64,000 bases of DNA from Poriferisulfidus sp965221375 (GTDB lineage: Bacteria > Pseudomonadota > Gammaproteobacteria > Poriferisulfidales > Poriferisulfidaceae). This document shows positions 15,036 through 23,875 of the stretch, one piece after another (the stretch's first letter is position 1; each line of letters begins with the position of its first letter). The DNA is taken from positions 620,001 through 684,000 of the forward strand of contig OZ244883.1 of assembly GCA_965221375.1 (NCBI GenBank), in the 5' to 3' direction. The position numbers and the translations under genes were made by a program. The notes under the pieces were generated by a model. It was not told where the DNA came from and searched no databases. It saw only the letters and a program-made list of their open reading frames with translations.

Positions 15036-16612
15036 TTGACCACCGGCGGGGTGGTGAAACTGTGGTACGGCGGAGGCGAGGGCAGCGTCCACTCCAGGCC
15101 TTCGGCGCCTTCCCAGCACTGGTCAGTGGCCTTTTTACCGCCCCGGACCGTCTGCACGACGATGTAGAGGAACAGCAACTGTGCGAATCCGAATCCGAAC
15201 GCGCCAATCGAGGCCAGCATGTTGTAGTCGGCAAACTGCAAGGCATAGTCGGGAATCCGACGGGGCATGCCGGCAAGTCCGACGAAATGCATCGGGAAGA
15301 ATGTCAGATTGACGAAGATGGTGGAGAGCCAGAAATGCCATTTACCGAGCGTCTCGGAGTAATGGTGGCCGGTCCATTTGGGCAGCCAGTAGTAGACCGC
15401 GGCCATGATGGCGAAGATCGAGCCTGGCACCAGCACGTAGTGGAAATGGGCCACCACGAAGTAGGAGTCGTGATACTGGAAGTCCGCCGGCACAATGGCA
15501 AGCATCAATCCGGAGAATCCGCCGATGGTAAACATGATGATGAAACCAATCGCGAACAGCATCGGGGTCTCGAAAGTCATTGAGCCGCGCCACATGGTGG
15601 CCACCCAGTTAAAGACTTTGACGCCGGTGGGTACGGCGATCAGCATGGTGGCGAACATGAAGAACAATTCGCCGGCCAGCGGCATGCCGACGGTGAACAT
15701 GTGGTGCGCCCAAACGATGAACGACAGAAACGCAATGGAAGCGGTGGCGTAGACCATGGAGCTGTAGCCGAACAGGGGTTTACGCGCAAAGGTCGGCAGA
15801 ATGCTGGAGACGACTCCGAAAGAGGGCAGGATCAGAATATAGACTTCCGGGTGTCCGAAGAACCAGAAAATATGCTGGAACATCACCGGATCGCCCCCGC
15901 CGGCGGCATTGAAAAAGCTGGTGCCGAAGAACTTGTCGGTCAGCAGCATGGTGACGCCTCCGGCCAAAACCGGCATCACGGCAATCAGCAAAAAGGCGGT
16001 AATCAGCCAGGTCCACACGAACAGCGGCATTTTCATCATGGTCATGCCGGGAGCCCTCATATTGAGGATCGTGGCAATGACGTTGATGGCGCCCATAATG
16101 GACGACATGCCCATGAAGTGGATCGAGAAAATGACAAACGGCAAGGCGTCGCCGGTCTGCAGGGTCAGTGGCGGATAAAGCGTCCAACCGCCGGCCGGGC
16201 CGCCGCCGTCCATGAACATCGTCGACAGCAGCATCGCAAAAGCAAACGGCAGGATCCAGAAACTCCAGTTGTTCATGCGCGGCAACGCCATATCGGTTGC
16301 CCCCACCATTAAAGGAATCTGCCAGTTGGCCAGACCGGTAAATGCCGGCATGACGACGCCGAAGATCATGACCAGGGCATGCAGCGTGGTCATGGAGTTG
16401 AAGAACTGCGGGTCGACAAACTGCAGACCCGGCATAAATAGCTCGCCTCGAATCACCAGCGCCATGGCGCCACCGATGAAAAACATCACCATCGCCAGCC
16501 ACAGGTACAACGTCCCGATGTCCTTGTGATTGGTGGTGGTAATCCACCGCCACAGTCCGGACGGGTGATGCTCGTGGTGATCGTCGTGCGCGTCGGCGGC
16601 GATTTCGCTCAT
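15032..16612 (-). CDS. ctaD: Cytochrome c oxidase subunit I
   Basis: Catalytic subunit of the aa3-type cytochrome c oxidase, which reduces oxygen and pumps protons. The 526-residue protein has 12 membrane helices. The CuB-binding histidine and cross-linked tyrosine are in FWFFGHPEVYILILPSFG, with the Glu of a type A1 oxidase. VWAHHMFTVGM holds the other CuB histidines, and VVAHFHYVLV the heme ligands. The N-terminus is histidine-rich (HDDHHEHHPSG). It follows ctaC by 25 bases. Confidence 0.98.
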   Translation of the reverse strand: MSEIAADAHDDHHEHHPSGLWRWITTTNHKDIGTLYLWLAMVMFFIGGAMALVIRGELFMPGLQFVDPQFFNSMTTLHALVMIFGVVMPAFTGLANWQIPLMVGATDMALPRMNNWSFWILPFAFAMLLSTMFMDGGGPAGGWTLYPPLTLQTGDALPFVIFSIHFMGMSSIMGAINVIATILNMRAPGMTMMKMPLFVWTWLITAFLLIAVMPVLAGGVTMLLTDKFFGTSFFNAAGGGDPVMFQHIFWFFGHPEVYILILPSFGVVSSILPTFARKPLFGYSSMVYATASIAFLSFIVWAHHMFTVGMPLAGELFFMFATMLIAVPTGVKVFNWVATMWRGSMTFETPMLFAIGFIIMFTIGGFSGLMLAIVPADFQYHDSYFVVAHFHYVLVPGSIFAIMAAVYYWLPKWTGHHYSETLGKWHFWLSTIFVNLTFFPMHFVGLAGMPRRIPDYALQFADYNMLASIGAFGFGFAQLLFLYIVVQTVRGGKKATDQCWEGAEGLEWTLPSPPPYHSFTTPPVVK

Positions 16613-16637
16613 GTCAGGTTGTCTCCTTCAACTTTTT

Positions 16638-17408
16638 TTATTGACCGGCGGAGGTCTGTTCAGCGACCCAAGCCTGGTATTCGTCCTTCGGTATGGCATG
16701 CACTTCGATGGGCATGAAGCCATGGTCCCGTCCGCAGAGTTCGGCGCATTGGCCCCGATAGATGCCGGGTTCGTCGATTTTGGTCCACATCTCATTGATG
16801 AAGCCTGGGATGGCATCCTTCTTGAGCGCCAGATCCGGCACCCACCAGGCATGCAGCACGTCGTTGGCTGTGAGGAGCAGACGAATTTTTGTGTCCGTGG
16901 GGACCACCAGGGGACGATCCACTTCCAGCAAATAGTTCTCCCCTTTCTCGGCGCGGTCCTGGATTGCGGCGCGAGGGGTTTTCAGATACGAGTAATGACC
17001 GAAGCCGTGATCCAGATATTCGTAGTGCCACAACCACTGGTAACCGGTGATTTTGATGGTCATCTCCGGGTTTCTGGAATCTTCCATTTTGATCAGCGTG
17101 GCCGTGGCGGGCACCGCCATGGCAATCAAAATCAGAAACGGAATAATCGTCCAGATGACCTCGACGGTGGTGCTCTCATGGAAATCGGCGGCGACGGCTC
17201 CGCGTGCCTTGCGGTGGCGGGCAATCGAGTAGAACATTGCCCCGAATACGATTACGCCGATTACCACGCAAATCCAAAAAATCAGCATGTGCAGGTCATA
17301 GACGATCCGGCTGACTTCGGTGACGCCCACCGGCATGTTCAAGGTGTCCCAGCCCGCACGTGCGGGACCGGCTAGGGCAAGCATCAGGCAAGAGAGGCTC
17401 AGGCGCAT
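16638..17408 (-). CDS. ctaC: Cytochrome c oxidase subunit II
   Basis: Subunit II accepts electrons from cytochrome c through its CuA centre. From the ATG at 17408 it has 256 residues: a signal peptide (SCLMLALAGPARA), two membrane helices and a periplasmic cupredoxin domain. The CuA ligands are in YRGQCAELCGRDHGFMPIEV, and WLWHYEYLDHG is the aromatic cytochrome-c docking region. There is no fused cytochrome c domain. The frame continues open upstream but lies within the DUF2244 gene, so the signal-peptide start is preferred. The first 10 bases overlap that gene. Confidence 0.96.
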   Translation of the reverse strand: MRLSLSCLMLALAGPARAGWDTLNMPVGVTEVSRIVYDLHMLIFWICVVIGVIVFGAMFYSIARHRKARGAVAADFHESTTVEVIWTIIPFLILIAMAVPATATLIKMEDSRNPEMTIKITGYQWLWHYEYLDHGFGHYSYLKTPRAAIQDRAEKGENYLLEVDRPLVVPTDTKIRLLLTANDVLHAWWVPDLALKKDAIPGFINEMWTKIDEPGIYRGQCAELCGRDHGFMPIEVHAIPKDEYQAWVAEQTSAGQ

Positions 17409-17956
17409 ACAGTTTCCATAGGTAGGGCGCGCCGCAGGGCTCGGGCCAGGCTGGCGCGTTCGGGGTCGGTCAAATACGTGCCCACGGGCAGATGCTGCGG
17501 GTGGGCGTCCAAAAATAGAGAAGTCGGGTGTGCGGTCGAGGCGCCCGGTTCCAAGGTTACCCGGGTCCAGGAACGGGCCAGACGCGCGCAATGCGTGCGG
17601 CGGGGTTGCCAGTAGCGAACTTCGACCGTCTCCCCGCTGATACGAATAATCTCCAGCCGGCGCGCGCGATGACAGCACCAGCCCAAAGCCAGTCCCAGTA
17701 CCAGCAGTTCCAAGCCTGCAAACGGCAGAATCAGCCACCATCCCATGGCGGCAAAACCACCGGCAATTGTCAGCGAGAGGATGGCCATACAAATAAAAAA
17801 CAGACGGTTGCCACGGGGTGAAAGCGATTGGTTGGGGCGGATCACAAATTCCACCGCACTTTGGAAGGGGGTGGCGTGATTAACAAGTCGTTCTGGCATA
17901 CGTCCGTGCATGCGTGGCAGTAGAAAATGCTTCCCGCAATATTCAGGTTTAATCAT
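17399..17956 (-). CDS. DUF2244 membrane protein
   Basis: A protein of up to 185 residues with two adjacent membrane helices (RLFFICMAILSLTIAGGF and LPFAGLELLVLGLALGWCC) and a C-terminal soluble domain (VEVRYWQPRRT, then TYLTDPERASLARALRRAL). This is the DUF2244 layout, a family of unknown function often found beside cytochrome oxidase genes. The first ATG lies three bases after the folC stop, with AGG eight bases upstream. A second ATG at 17899 gives 166 residues and a more usual N-terminus, so the start is uncertain. The 3' end overlaps ctaC by 10 bases. Confidence 0.83.
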   Translation of the reverse strand: MIKPEYCGKHFLLPRMHGRMPERLVNHATPFQSAVEFVIRPNQSLSPRGNRLFFICMAILSLTIAGGFAAMGWWLILPFAGLELLVLGLALGWCCHRARRLEIIRISGETVEVRYWQPRRTHCARLARSWTRVTLEPGASTAHPTSLFLDAHPQHLPVGTYLTDPERASLARALRRALPMETVCA

Positions 17957-17959
17957 ACA

Positions 17960-19243
17960 CTACGCCTGCAATTTTTGACGGCGTACGGACTGCGGATGAT
18001 GCAGAAGAAACTCGCCGATTGCGAAGGCGGAACCGAACACAATAATGGAATCTTCCGCGTCCGCGCAAGCGGCGGCGCCCTCATAGGCCTCGGTCAGATT
18101 TGCGTAAAAGTGCACGTTCGGTAGTTGACAGGAATCCGCGAGCAGGCGCAGTACTTCCAGGGAGGTGGTACGCGGTGAGATCACTTCGCTGAAGTGCCAG
18201 CTGTCGAACATCGGAGCAAGCGGAATCAGTATTTGGGCAATATCTTTTTCCTTGAGCGCCGAAAAGACCGCGTGCAGCGTGCGACCGGCCCGATATCGGC
18301 CTAAATTCTTGGCCAGATTGACGGCGCTGTCGGGGTTGTGCGCAATATCCAGCACCGTATCGATCGGCATGTCCAGCACCTGGAAACGTCCGGTCAGATG
18401 TACTTCCTGCAGCGCCTGGCGGATGCTGGGCGGATCAAAACAATCCAGCGCATGCATCGCGGTCAGCGCACTGGCGGCGTTGTGAAGCTGGACCTTCCCG
18501 GGCAGGTGTGGGGGAATAGGAAAATCGAAGGTCAGACCGTCGCGGTGATGGTATTGCCAGTGCTGAGCATCGATCGGATTGGCAAAGTAATCGATGCCGA
18601 TACGCTGCATGGGAGCCCCCAGGCGCTCGGCTTGGTCGGCAAGGCTCAAAGGCGGGTTGGGTTCGCCGCAGATTACTGGGCGGTCGGGTCGCATAATGCC
18701 GGCTTTTTCGCGACCGATGGCTTCGCGGGTGCGGCCCAGCCATTCGGTATGGTCAATCCCGATACTCGTAATCATCGCCAGGTCGGTGTCCCATAAATTG
18801 ACGGCATCCATGCGCCCGCCCAGCCCGACTTCCAGAATCGCGTAATCGATTTCACATTCGTGAAAAATCCACAGCGCCGCCAGGGTGCCGTACTCAAAGA
18901 ACGACAAACTGGTGTTTCCGCGCATTTGTTCGACTTGCTCGAAAGCCGCGCACAGAAGCGTATCGTCGACTTCAATTCCGTCAATGCGAATCCGTTCGTT
19001 GTAGCTTAGAAAGTGCGGAGAAGTGTAAGTTCCGATTTTGGCGTGGGGGCGCAACATGAATTCCAGCAAAGTCGCGCTGGAGCCTTTGCCGTTGGTGCCG
19101 GCGATGGTGATGACTTTGAAGGGTGGTGACAGCAGGCCCATGCGTCGAGCGACGACGCGGATGCGCTCAAGCCCCAGGTCGATGCTGCTGGTATGCAGGC
19201 GCTGTTGCCAGTCGACCCATTCTGCGACCGTCTTCGAGTGCAT
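17960..19243 (-). CDS. folC: Folylpolyglutamate/dihydrofolate synthase
   Basis: FolC adds glutamate to dihydropteroate and tetrahydrofolates, using ATP. The 427-residue Mur-ligase-fold protein has the P-loop ITIAGTNGKGSSATLLEFML (about residues 44-63), DYAILEVGLGGRMDAVNLWD, ITSIGIDHTEWLG and the C-terminal domain start VLDIAHNPDSA. The start codon overlaps the accD stop by one base. The accD-folC pair is conserved widely in gammaproteobacteria; here it leads into DUF2244 and the oxidase genes. Confidence 0.96.
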   Translation of the reverse strand: MHSKTVAEWVDWQQRLHTSSIDLGLERIRVVARRMGLLSPPFKVITIAGTNGKGSSATLLEFMLRPHAKIGTYTSPHFLSYNERIRIDGIEVDDTLLCAAFEQVEQMRGNTSLSFFEYGTLAALWIFHECEIDYAILEVGLGGRMDAVNLWDTDLAMITSIGIDHTEWLGRTREAIGREKAGIMRPDRPVICGEPNPPLSLADQAERLGAPMQRIGIDYFANPIDAQHWQYHHRDGLTFDFPIPPHLPGKVQLHNAASALTAMHALDCFDPPSIRQALQEVHLTGRFQVLDMPIDTVLDIAHNPDSAVNLAKNLGRYRAGRTLHAVFSALKEKDIAQILIPLAPMFDSWHFSEVISPRTTSLEVLRLLADSCQLPNVHFYANLTEAYEGAAACADAEDSIIVFGSAFAIGEFLLHHPQSVRRQKLQA

Positions 19244-20130
19244 CAGGGGGTTCCCGAGTCTTCCGGCGAGCTGCGTTGCGGGCGGCGCGCCATCAGGTTG
19301 AGAAGGTCGGCGATGGTATCGCGCATGTCGGGGCGCTGGACGAGCATGTCCAGAGCGCCATGCTTGAGCAGGAATTCGCTGCGTTGGAAACCTTCCGGCA
19401 GGGTTTCCCGTACGGTCTGTTCGATGACGCGCGGGCCGGCAAAACCGATCAAGGCGCCCGGTTCGGCGATCTGGATGTCGCCGAGCATCCCCAGCGAAGC
19501 GGAGACGCCGCCCATAGTCGGGTCGGTCAGCACCGAGATATAGGGCAAATTGCGCTCACGCATTTTGGCGAGAGCGGCGGCCGTTTTGGACATTTGAAAC
19601 AGGGACACCAGCGCCTCCTGCATACGGGCGCCGCCACTGGCGGAAAAACACACCAGCGGCAGGTCTTCGGCCAGACAGGCGGCGGCGGCCTCGGAAAATT
19701 TCTCTCCGACGACCGATCCCATGGAACCGCCCATGAAGCCGAATTCGAAGGCGGCACACACCAGGGGTTCCCCATGGAGGCGGCCCTGCATCACCACCAG
19801 GGCATCTTTTTCTTTGGTTGCTTTTTGGGCTTGGCTGATTCGGTCGCGATAACGTTTGCTGTCCCGAAATTTAAGAAAGTCTCGGGGTGCGAGTTCTGCC
19901 GCCAGTTCCTGCCGGTCTTCTTTATCCAGAAAAAGGTCGAGCCGCTCGCGAGCGGAGATGCGCATGTGGTACTGGCATTTCGGGCAGACGTGAAGGTTCC
20001 GTTCCAGTTCGGCGCGGTACAGCGGTGAGTCGCATTGGGGGCACTTGATCCATACGCCATGAGGCACTTTTCGGGCTTGACTGCTGTCGATCTGGATCCG
20101 CGACGGCATCAGGCGCTCGTACCAGCTCAT
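19243..20130 (-). CDS. accD: Acetyl-CoA carboxylase carboxyltransferase subunit beta
   Basis: AccD is the beta subunit of the carboxyltransferase that makes malonyl-CoA for fatty acid synthesis. From the ATG at 20130 it has 295 residues. The N-terminal zinc ribbon is intact (IKCPQCDSPLYRAELE and HVCPKC). The crotonase-like core shows MGGSMGSVVGEKF, FSASGGARMQEALVSLFQMS and the GFAGPRVIEQTVRE segment. It lies nine bases after trpA and overlaps folC by one base. Confidence 0.97.
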   Translation of the reverse strand: MSWYERLMPSRIQIDSSQARKVPHGVWIKCPQCDSPLYRAELERNLHVCPKCQYHMRISARERLDLFLDKEDRQELAAELAPRDFLKFRDSKRYRDRISQAQKATKEKDALVVMQGRLHGEPLVCAAFEFGFMGGSMGSVVGEKFSEAAAACLAEDLPLVCFSASGGARMQEALVSLFQMSKTAAALAKMRERNLPYISVLTDPTMGGVSASLGMLGDIQIAEPGALIGFAGPRVIEQTVRETLPEGFQRSEFLLKHGALDMLVQRPDMRDTIADLLNLMARRPQRSSPEDSGTP

Positions 20131-20139
20131 GCGCAACTC

Positions 20140-20946
20140 TCAGACAGGTTCGGCGCACTGGTCAATGCCGTGGCGCAGGGAGTTCATGAGTTCGGCCGCT
20201 GCGGTGCAGGGTTCCGGGGCCTGGTGAATGGCTTGAACCAGAGCGCTGCCGACGATCACTGCATCCGCAAAAGCCGCAGCCTGGCGCGCTGCTTCTGCGT
20301 TCTTGATGCCGAACCCGATTCCGATCGGGAGGTCAGTATGCGCACGGATACGTGCGACATGTTCGGCGGCTTCTGCGAAATTCAACTGGTCTGCTCCGGT
20401 GATGCCTCGCAAGGACACATAATAAAGGTATCCGCGAGCTTGCGCGATAATTGCCTGGATGCGGGCTTCCGTAGTGGTCGGGGCGAGCAGGAAAATCGGA
20501 TCCAGATCTTGCGCTATGAGCGCATCGCGGATCAGAGAGGCTTCTTCCGGCGGCAAATCCACCACCAGGACGCCATCCACACCGGCCTCTTTTGCCCGTT
20601 GCGCAAAAATGTCTGCGCCCATCGCGGCGATTGGGTTGCAGTAGCCCATCAAAATCAGCGGAGTGTCGGCATCTTCACGTCGAAATTCCGTGACCATCTC
20701 CAACACATCGCGCAGCCGCACGCCGTGTGCCAGGGCCCGCTCGCACGCGGCCTGAATGACGGGGCCGTCGGCCATCGGGTCGGAGAAGGGCACACCCAAT
20801 TCAATCAGGTCGGCACCGGCATCGACCAGAGCGTGAAGTAAAGGGACGGTCGTCGCCGGTTCCGGGTCTCCGGCGGTCAGGTACGGAATCAGGGCGGTGC
20901 GGCCGGCCTGCGCCAGATCCGCAAATCGGGACGTAATGCGGCTCAC
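20140..20946 (-). CDS. trpA: Tryptophan synthase alpha subunit
   Basis: TrpA cleaves indole-3-glycerol phosphate and passes indole to the beta subunit. From the GTG at 20946, which overlaps the trpB stop (GTGA), it has 268 residues, equal to the E. coli protein. The catalytic glutamate is in LIELGVPFSDPMADGPVIQ, and ILMGYCNPI, GVDGVLVVDLPPEE and YYVSLRGITGA are family signatures. An upstream in-frame TTG is possible but lies inside trpB. Clustered as trpF-trpB-trpA, apart from the rest of the pathway. Confidence 0.96.
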   Translation of the reverse strand: MSRITSRFADLAQAGRTALIPYLTAGDPEPATTVPLLHALVDAGADLIELGVPFSDPMADGPVIQAACERALAHGVRLRDVLEMVTEFRREDADTPLILMGYCNPIAAMGADIFAQRAKEAGVDGVLVVDLPPEEASLIRDALIAQDLDPIFLLAPTTTEARIQAIIAQARGYLYYVSLRGITGADQLNFAEAAEHVARIRAHTDLPIGIGFGIKNAEAARQAAAFADAVIVGSALVQAIHQAPEPCTAAAELMNSLRHGIDQCAEPV

Positions 20947-22157
20947 AGGGTCCGTCCTTCCCAATCCGCAATGGCGCCGATGTCCTTGTCGCCGCGCCCG
21001 GAAAGGTTGATTAATACGATAGCCTCGGCGGGCATGTCGGCGGCGGCTTTGGCGGCAGCGGCCAGAGCGTGGGAGCTTTCCAAGGCCGGCAGAATGCCTT
21101 CGGTGCGCGTCAACTGATGAAAGGCGTCCAGCGCCTCCTGATCGGTGGCTGAGGTGTATTCGACGCGCCCCAAATCTTTCAGCAGGGCGTGTTCGGGGCC
21201 GACTCCGGGGTAGTCCAGGCCGGCGGAGATGCTATGCGTGCTGAGAATTTGGCCCGCTTCGTCTTCCATCAAATAAGTGCGATTGCCATGCAGAACCCCG
21301 GCCCGGCCGCAGGCCAGCGGCGCCGCGTGGTGTCCGGAATCCAGGCCTTCGCCGCCTGCCTCCACTCCCAGCATACGGACTTCGGCATCCTCCAGAAACG
21401 GATGAAACAGCCCGATCGCATTGGAACCACCGCCGACACAGGCGACCAGCAGGTCCGGCAAGCGGCCGGTCTGTTCCTGAATCTGCTGACGCGCTTCGCG
21501 GCCAATCACGGACTGAAAATCCCGCACCAGTTCCGGGTACGGGGAAGGCCCGGCGACGGTGCCGATAATGTAGAACGTGTCTTCCACATTGGTGACCCAG
21601 TCCCGCAGGGCTTCGTTCAGGGCGTCTTTCAGCGTTTTGGAGCCGCTATGGACCGCGACCACCTCAGCGCCCAGCAATTTCATCCGGTAGACATTGGGTT
21701 CCTGCCGGTGGATGTCTTCGGCCCCCATGTACACCACGCACTTGAGTCCCAGGCGCGCACTGACCGTCGCACTGGCGACGCCGTGCTGACCGGCACCGGT
21801 TTCGGCGATGATGCGGGTTTTGCCGAGGCGTTTGGCCAGCATGGCCTGCCCGACGGTGTTGTTGATCTTATGGGCGCCGGTGTGGTTGAGGTCTTCGCGT
21901 TTCAGCCAAATTTGCGCACCGCCGATTTCCCGAGTCAGGCGTTCGGCGAAATAAATCGGGCTGGGTCGACCCACGTAGTGAGCCAGATCCTCTTCAAAGG
22001 CCTTCCAGAATTCAGGGTCCTGGCGGACTTGCTTGTACAGGGCGGCCAGATCATCCAGCGGCTGAATGAGCGTTTCCGCCACAAAGCGTCCCCCGTATTC
22101 TCCGAAGTGTCCTTCGGCATCGGGCCAAGTGTAGGGAGCAAAGGGGGTGTCAGACAC
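20943..22157 (-). CDS. trpB: Tryptophan synthase beta subunit
   Basis: TrpB is the PLP enzyme that joins indole and serine into tryptophan. From the GTG at 22157 it has 404 residues. HFGEYGGRFVAETL marks the N-terminus, LKREDLNHTGAHKINN holds the PLP lysine, and CVGGGSNAIGLFHPF the phosphate loop. The GTG start lies inside the end of trpF (eight-base overlap) and was preferred because further upstream codons encode unrelated sequence in the trpF reverse frame. Confidence 0.97.
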   Translation of the reverse strand: MSDTPFAPYTWPDAEGHFGEYGGRFVAETLIQPLDDLAALYKQVRQDPEFWKAFEEDLAHYVGRPSPIYFAERLTREIGGAQIWLKREDLNHTGAHKINNTVGQAMLAKRLGKTRIIAETGAGQHGVASATVSARLGLKCVVYMGAEDIHRQEPNVYRMKLLGAEVVAVHSGSKTLKDALNEALRDWVTNVEDTFYIIGTVAGPSPYPELVRDFQSVIGREARQQIQEQTGRLPDLLVACVGGGSNAIGLFHPFLEDAEVRMLGVEAGGEGLDSGHHAAPLACGRAGVLHGNRTYLMEDEAGQILSTHSISAGLDYPGVGPEHALLKDLGRVEYTSATDQEALDAFHQLTRTEGILPALESSHALAAAAKAAADMPAEAIVLINLSGRGDKDIGAIADWEGRTL

Positions 22158-22767
22158 GGTGGACCTCGGCCATGAAGGCATCCAGCAGAGCGGGGTCCTT
22201 GCGTCCCGGCTCACTTTCCACGCCGCTGCTGACGTCCACTCCCCAGGGGGCGACGATGCGGATGGCATCCGCCACGTTGTCCGGAGTCAGACCGCCCGCC
22301 AGAATCAGCGGTCGGGGGTCATCGGAGTAGACGGCCTTCCAATCAAAAGTGATTCCCTGTCCACCCGCCTCGCCGGCCACGTGGCTGTCCAACAGGAATC
22401 CATGGGCTTGCGAATAGCGATGTTGATATTCGGTCAGGGCTTGCGGGTTATGCATCGGCACGGCTTTAATCCAACGCCCGGGCACTCGGGCGCAGAATTC
22501 CGGGTCTTCCTTGCCGTGGAATTGGATGCTCTGCACCGGCACTTGGGCACACAGTTTGTCCAGAAACTCCTCTTCGGGGTTCAAAACCACCGCATAGGCA
22601 TCAACAAAAGGCGGCAACTCGGCAATGATGGCACAGGCGGTACTGATGTCGACGCACCGGGGGCTCGGCGGATGGAAAACCAGACCGATCGCATCGGCAC
22701 CGACGGTGGCGGCCAGACGGGCATCGTCCGGCGTGGTAATGCCACAGATTTTCACACGGGTGCGCAT
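22150..22767 (-). CDS. trpF: Phosphoribosylanthranilate isomerase
   Basis: TrpF converts phosphoribosyl-anthranilate to the ribulose form, the third step of tryptophan synthesis. The 205-residue TIM barrel starts RVKICGITTPDDARLAA, where Cys is the catalytic residue, and continues GLVFHPPSPRCVD and LAGGLTPDNVADAI with the catalytic aspartate near LLDSHV. It lies one base after truA and overlaps trpB by eight bases. Confidence 0.95.
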   Translation of the reverse strand: MRTRVKICGITTPDDARLAATVGADAIGLVFHPPSPRCVDISTACAIIAELPPFVDAYAVVLNPEEEFLDKLCAQVPVQSIQFHGKEDPEFCARVPGRWIKAVPMHNPQALTEYQHRYSQAHGFLLDSHVAGEAGGQGITFDWKAVYSDDPRPLILAGGLTPDNVADAIRIVAPWGVDVSSGVESEPGRKDPALLDAFMAEVHRV

Positions 22768-22768
22768 C

Positions 22769-23566
22769 TCAGATCGAGGGTGTGCTGTAATCGGGTTGCC
22801 ACAAAGGGGGTGGAATCTTGTATTCCGGCGGATAGTTTACGCGCATTAAATACAAGCCGTGCGCCGGTGCGGTAATGCCGCCGGCCGTGCGGTCGCGCAG
22901 GGCCAGCAGGTCGCGTGGCCAGGAGACGGGCTGCTCACCCCGTCCGACACTGATCAAAGAGCCGACCAGAATGCGCACCATGTGATGCAGAAAGCCATTT
23001 GCTTCCACATCCAGGTGGATAAACGGGTCGTGGGCGGTGACATCCAGCCGGTGCAGCGTGCGTACCGGGTGTTTGGCCTGGCAGCCGGCGGCGCGAAAGC
23101 TGCTGAAGTCATGTTCGCCCAGCAGACCTTGCGCTGCTTCATGCATACGGGCGGCATCCACAGACGCCGGTATGCAGACCGCCCGATTGCTAAGCAATCC
23201 GGCCGCGGCATCACGGCGCTGCGCCAGAATGTAGCGATAGTGCCGACTGAGGGCGCTGTAGCGGGCATGAAAATCTTCAGACACCGGTTGCACCCAGGAA
23301 ATACTGATCGAGGGCGGCAGATGGGAGCCGGCCCCACATTGCCAGTCATGCGGGGAGCGTTCTGCTTCCGTATCAAAATGAATGACCTGCCCGCCGGCAT
23401 GCACACCGGTATCCGTGCGTCCGGCGACGACGGCGGTAACGGGATGGTCGGCGACCGATGACAAAGCGCGCTCGACTTCCGTCTGGACGCTGGGTGCATG
23501 TGCCTGACGCTGCCAGCCGCAATAATGCGAGCCATCGTACTCGAGACCACAGGCAAAACGAGGCAT
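22769..23566 (-). CDS. truA: tRNA pseudouridine(38-40) synthase
   Basis: TruA modifies uridines 38-40 in the anticodon arm of tRNAs. The 265-residue protein has the catalytic aspartate in VAGRTDTGVHAGGQVIHFDT (about residue 52), preceded by LEYDGSHYCGWQRQ, and ends ALRDRTAGGITAPAHGLYLM. It is the first gene of the run leading through trpFBA, accD and folC. The truA-trpF-accD-folC linkage is known from other gammaproteobacteria; here trpB and trpA are inserted. Confidence 0.96.
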   Translation of the reverse strand: MPRFACGLEYDGSHYCGWQRQAHAPSVQTEVERALSSVADHPVTAVVAGRTDTGVHAGGQVIHFDTEAERSPHDWQCGAGSHLPPSISISWVQPVSEDFHARYSALSRHYRYILAQRRDAAAGLLSNRAVCIPASVDAARMHEAAQGLLGEHDFSSFRAAGCQAKHPVRTLHRLDVTAHDPFIHLDVEANGFLHHMVRILVGSLISVGRGEQPVSWPRDLLALRDRTAGGITAPAHGLYLMRVNYPPEYKIPPPLWQPDYSTPSI

Positions 23567-23875
23567 AAAAGTCGGGGGAAAGGTGAGGGCGGACCGTAGC
23601 GTTGTTGCGCCGGGGTTCGCTGGAAATCTCCGTTGCCGTGCTTTGAGATTTTACTTTTTCTGGCGGGCCTTTGCCGGGGTGGGAAGTTCAGTGCTTTTGG
23701 CGAAGATGTCTCGATGGGGTCTTAAAGGACGATTCCGTGCGTAAAATAGGGGAAGCGACTCTTTTCATCGGACCGTGGGTGCGCGTGAGAAAGATGCAGG
23801 GGTGTATAACTCTCCGCCGCCCGCGGGACGATTATTCGGCACCGCGGTCGGGCCGTTCAGGGATGTGCCAAAAGA
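23567..23875. other. Intergenic region upstream of truA
   Basis: A 309-base stretch between the truA start and the tupA end, both on the minus strand. It should hold the promoter of the truA-to-ctaB run. An 83-codon plus-strand frame crosses it, but it lacks a ribosome-binding site and its last codons run into tupA antisense, so it was not called. No clear terminator, riboswitch or repeat was seen. Confidence 0.5.

Noticed and set aside
17409..17792. N-terminal extension of ctaC
   Set aside because: It lies within the DUF2244 gene and would place a signal peptide in the middle of the protein.
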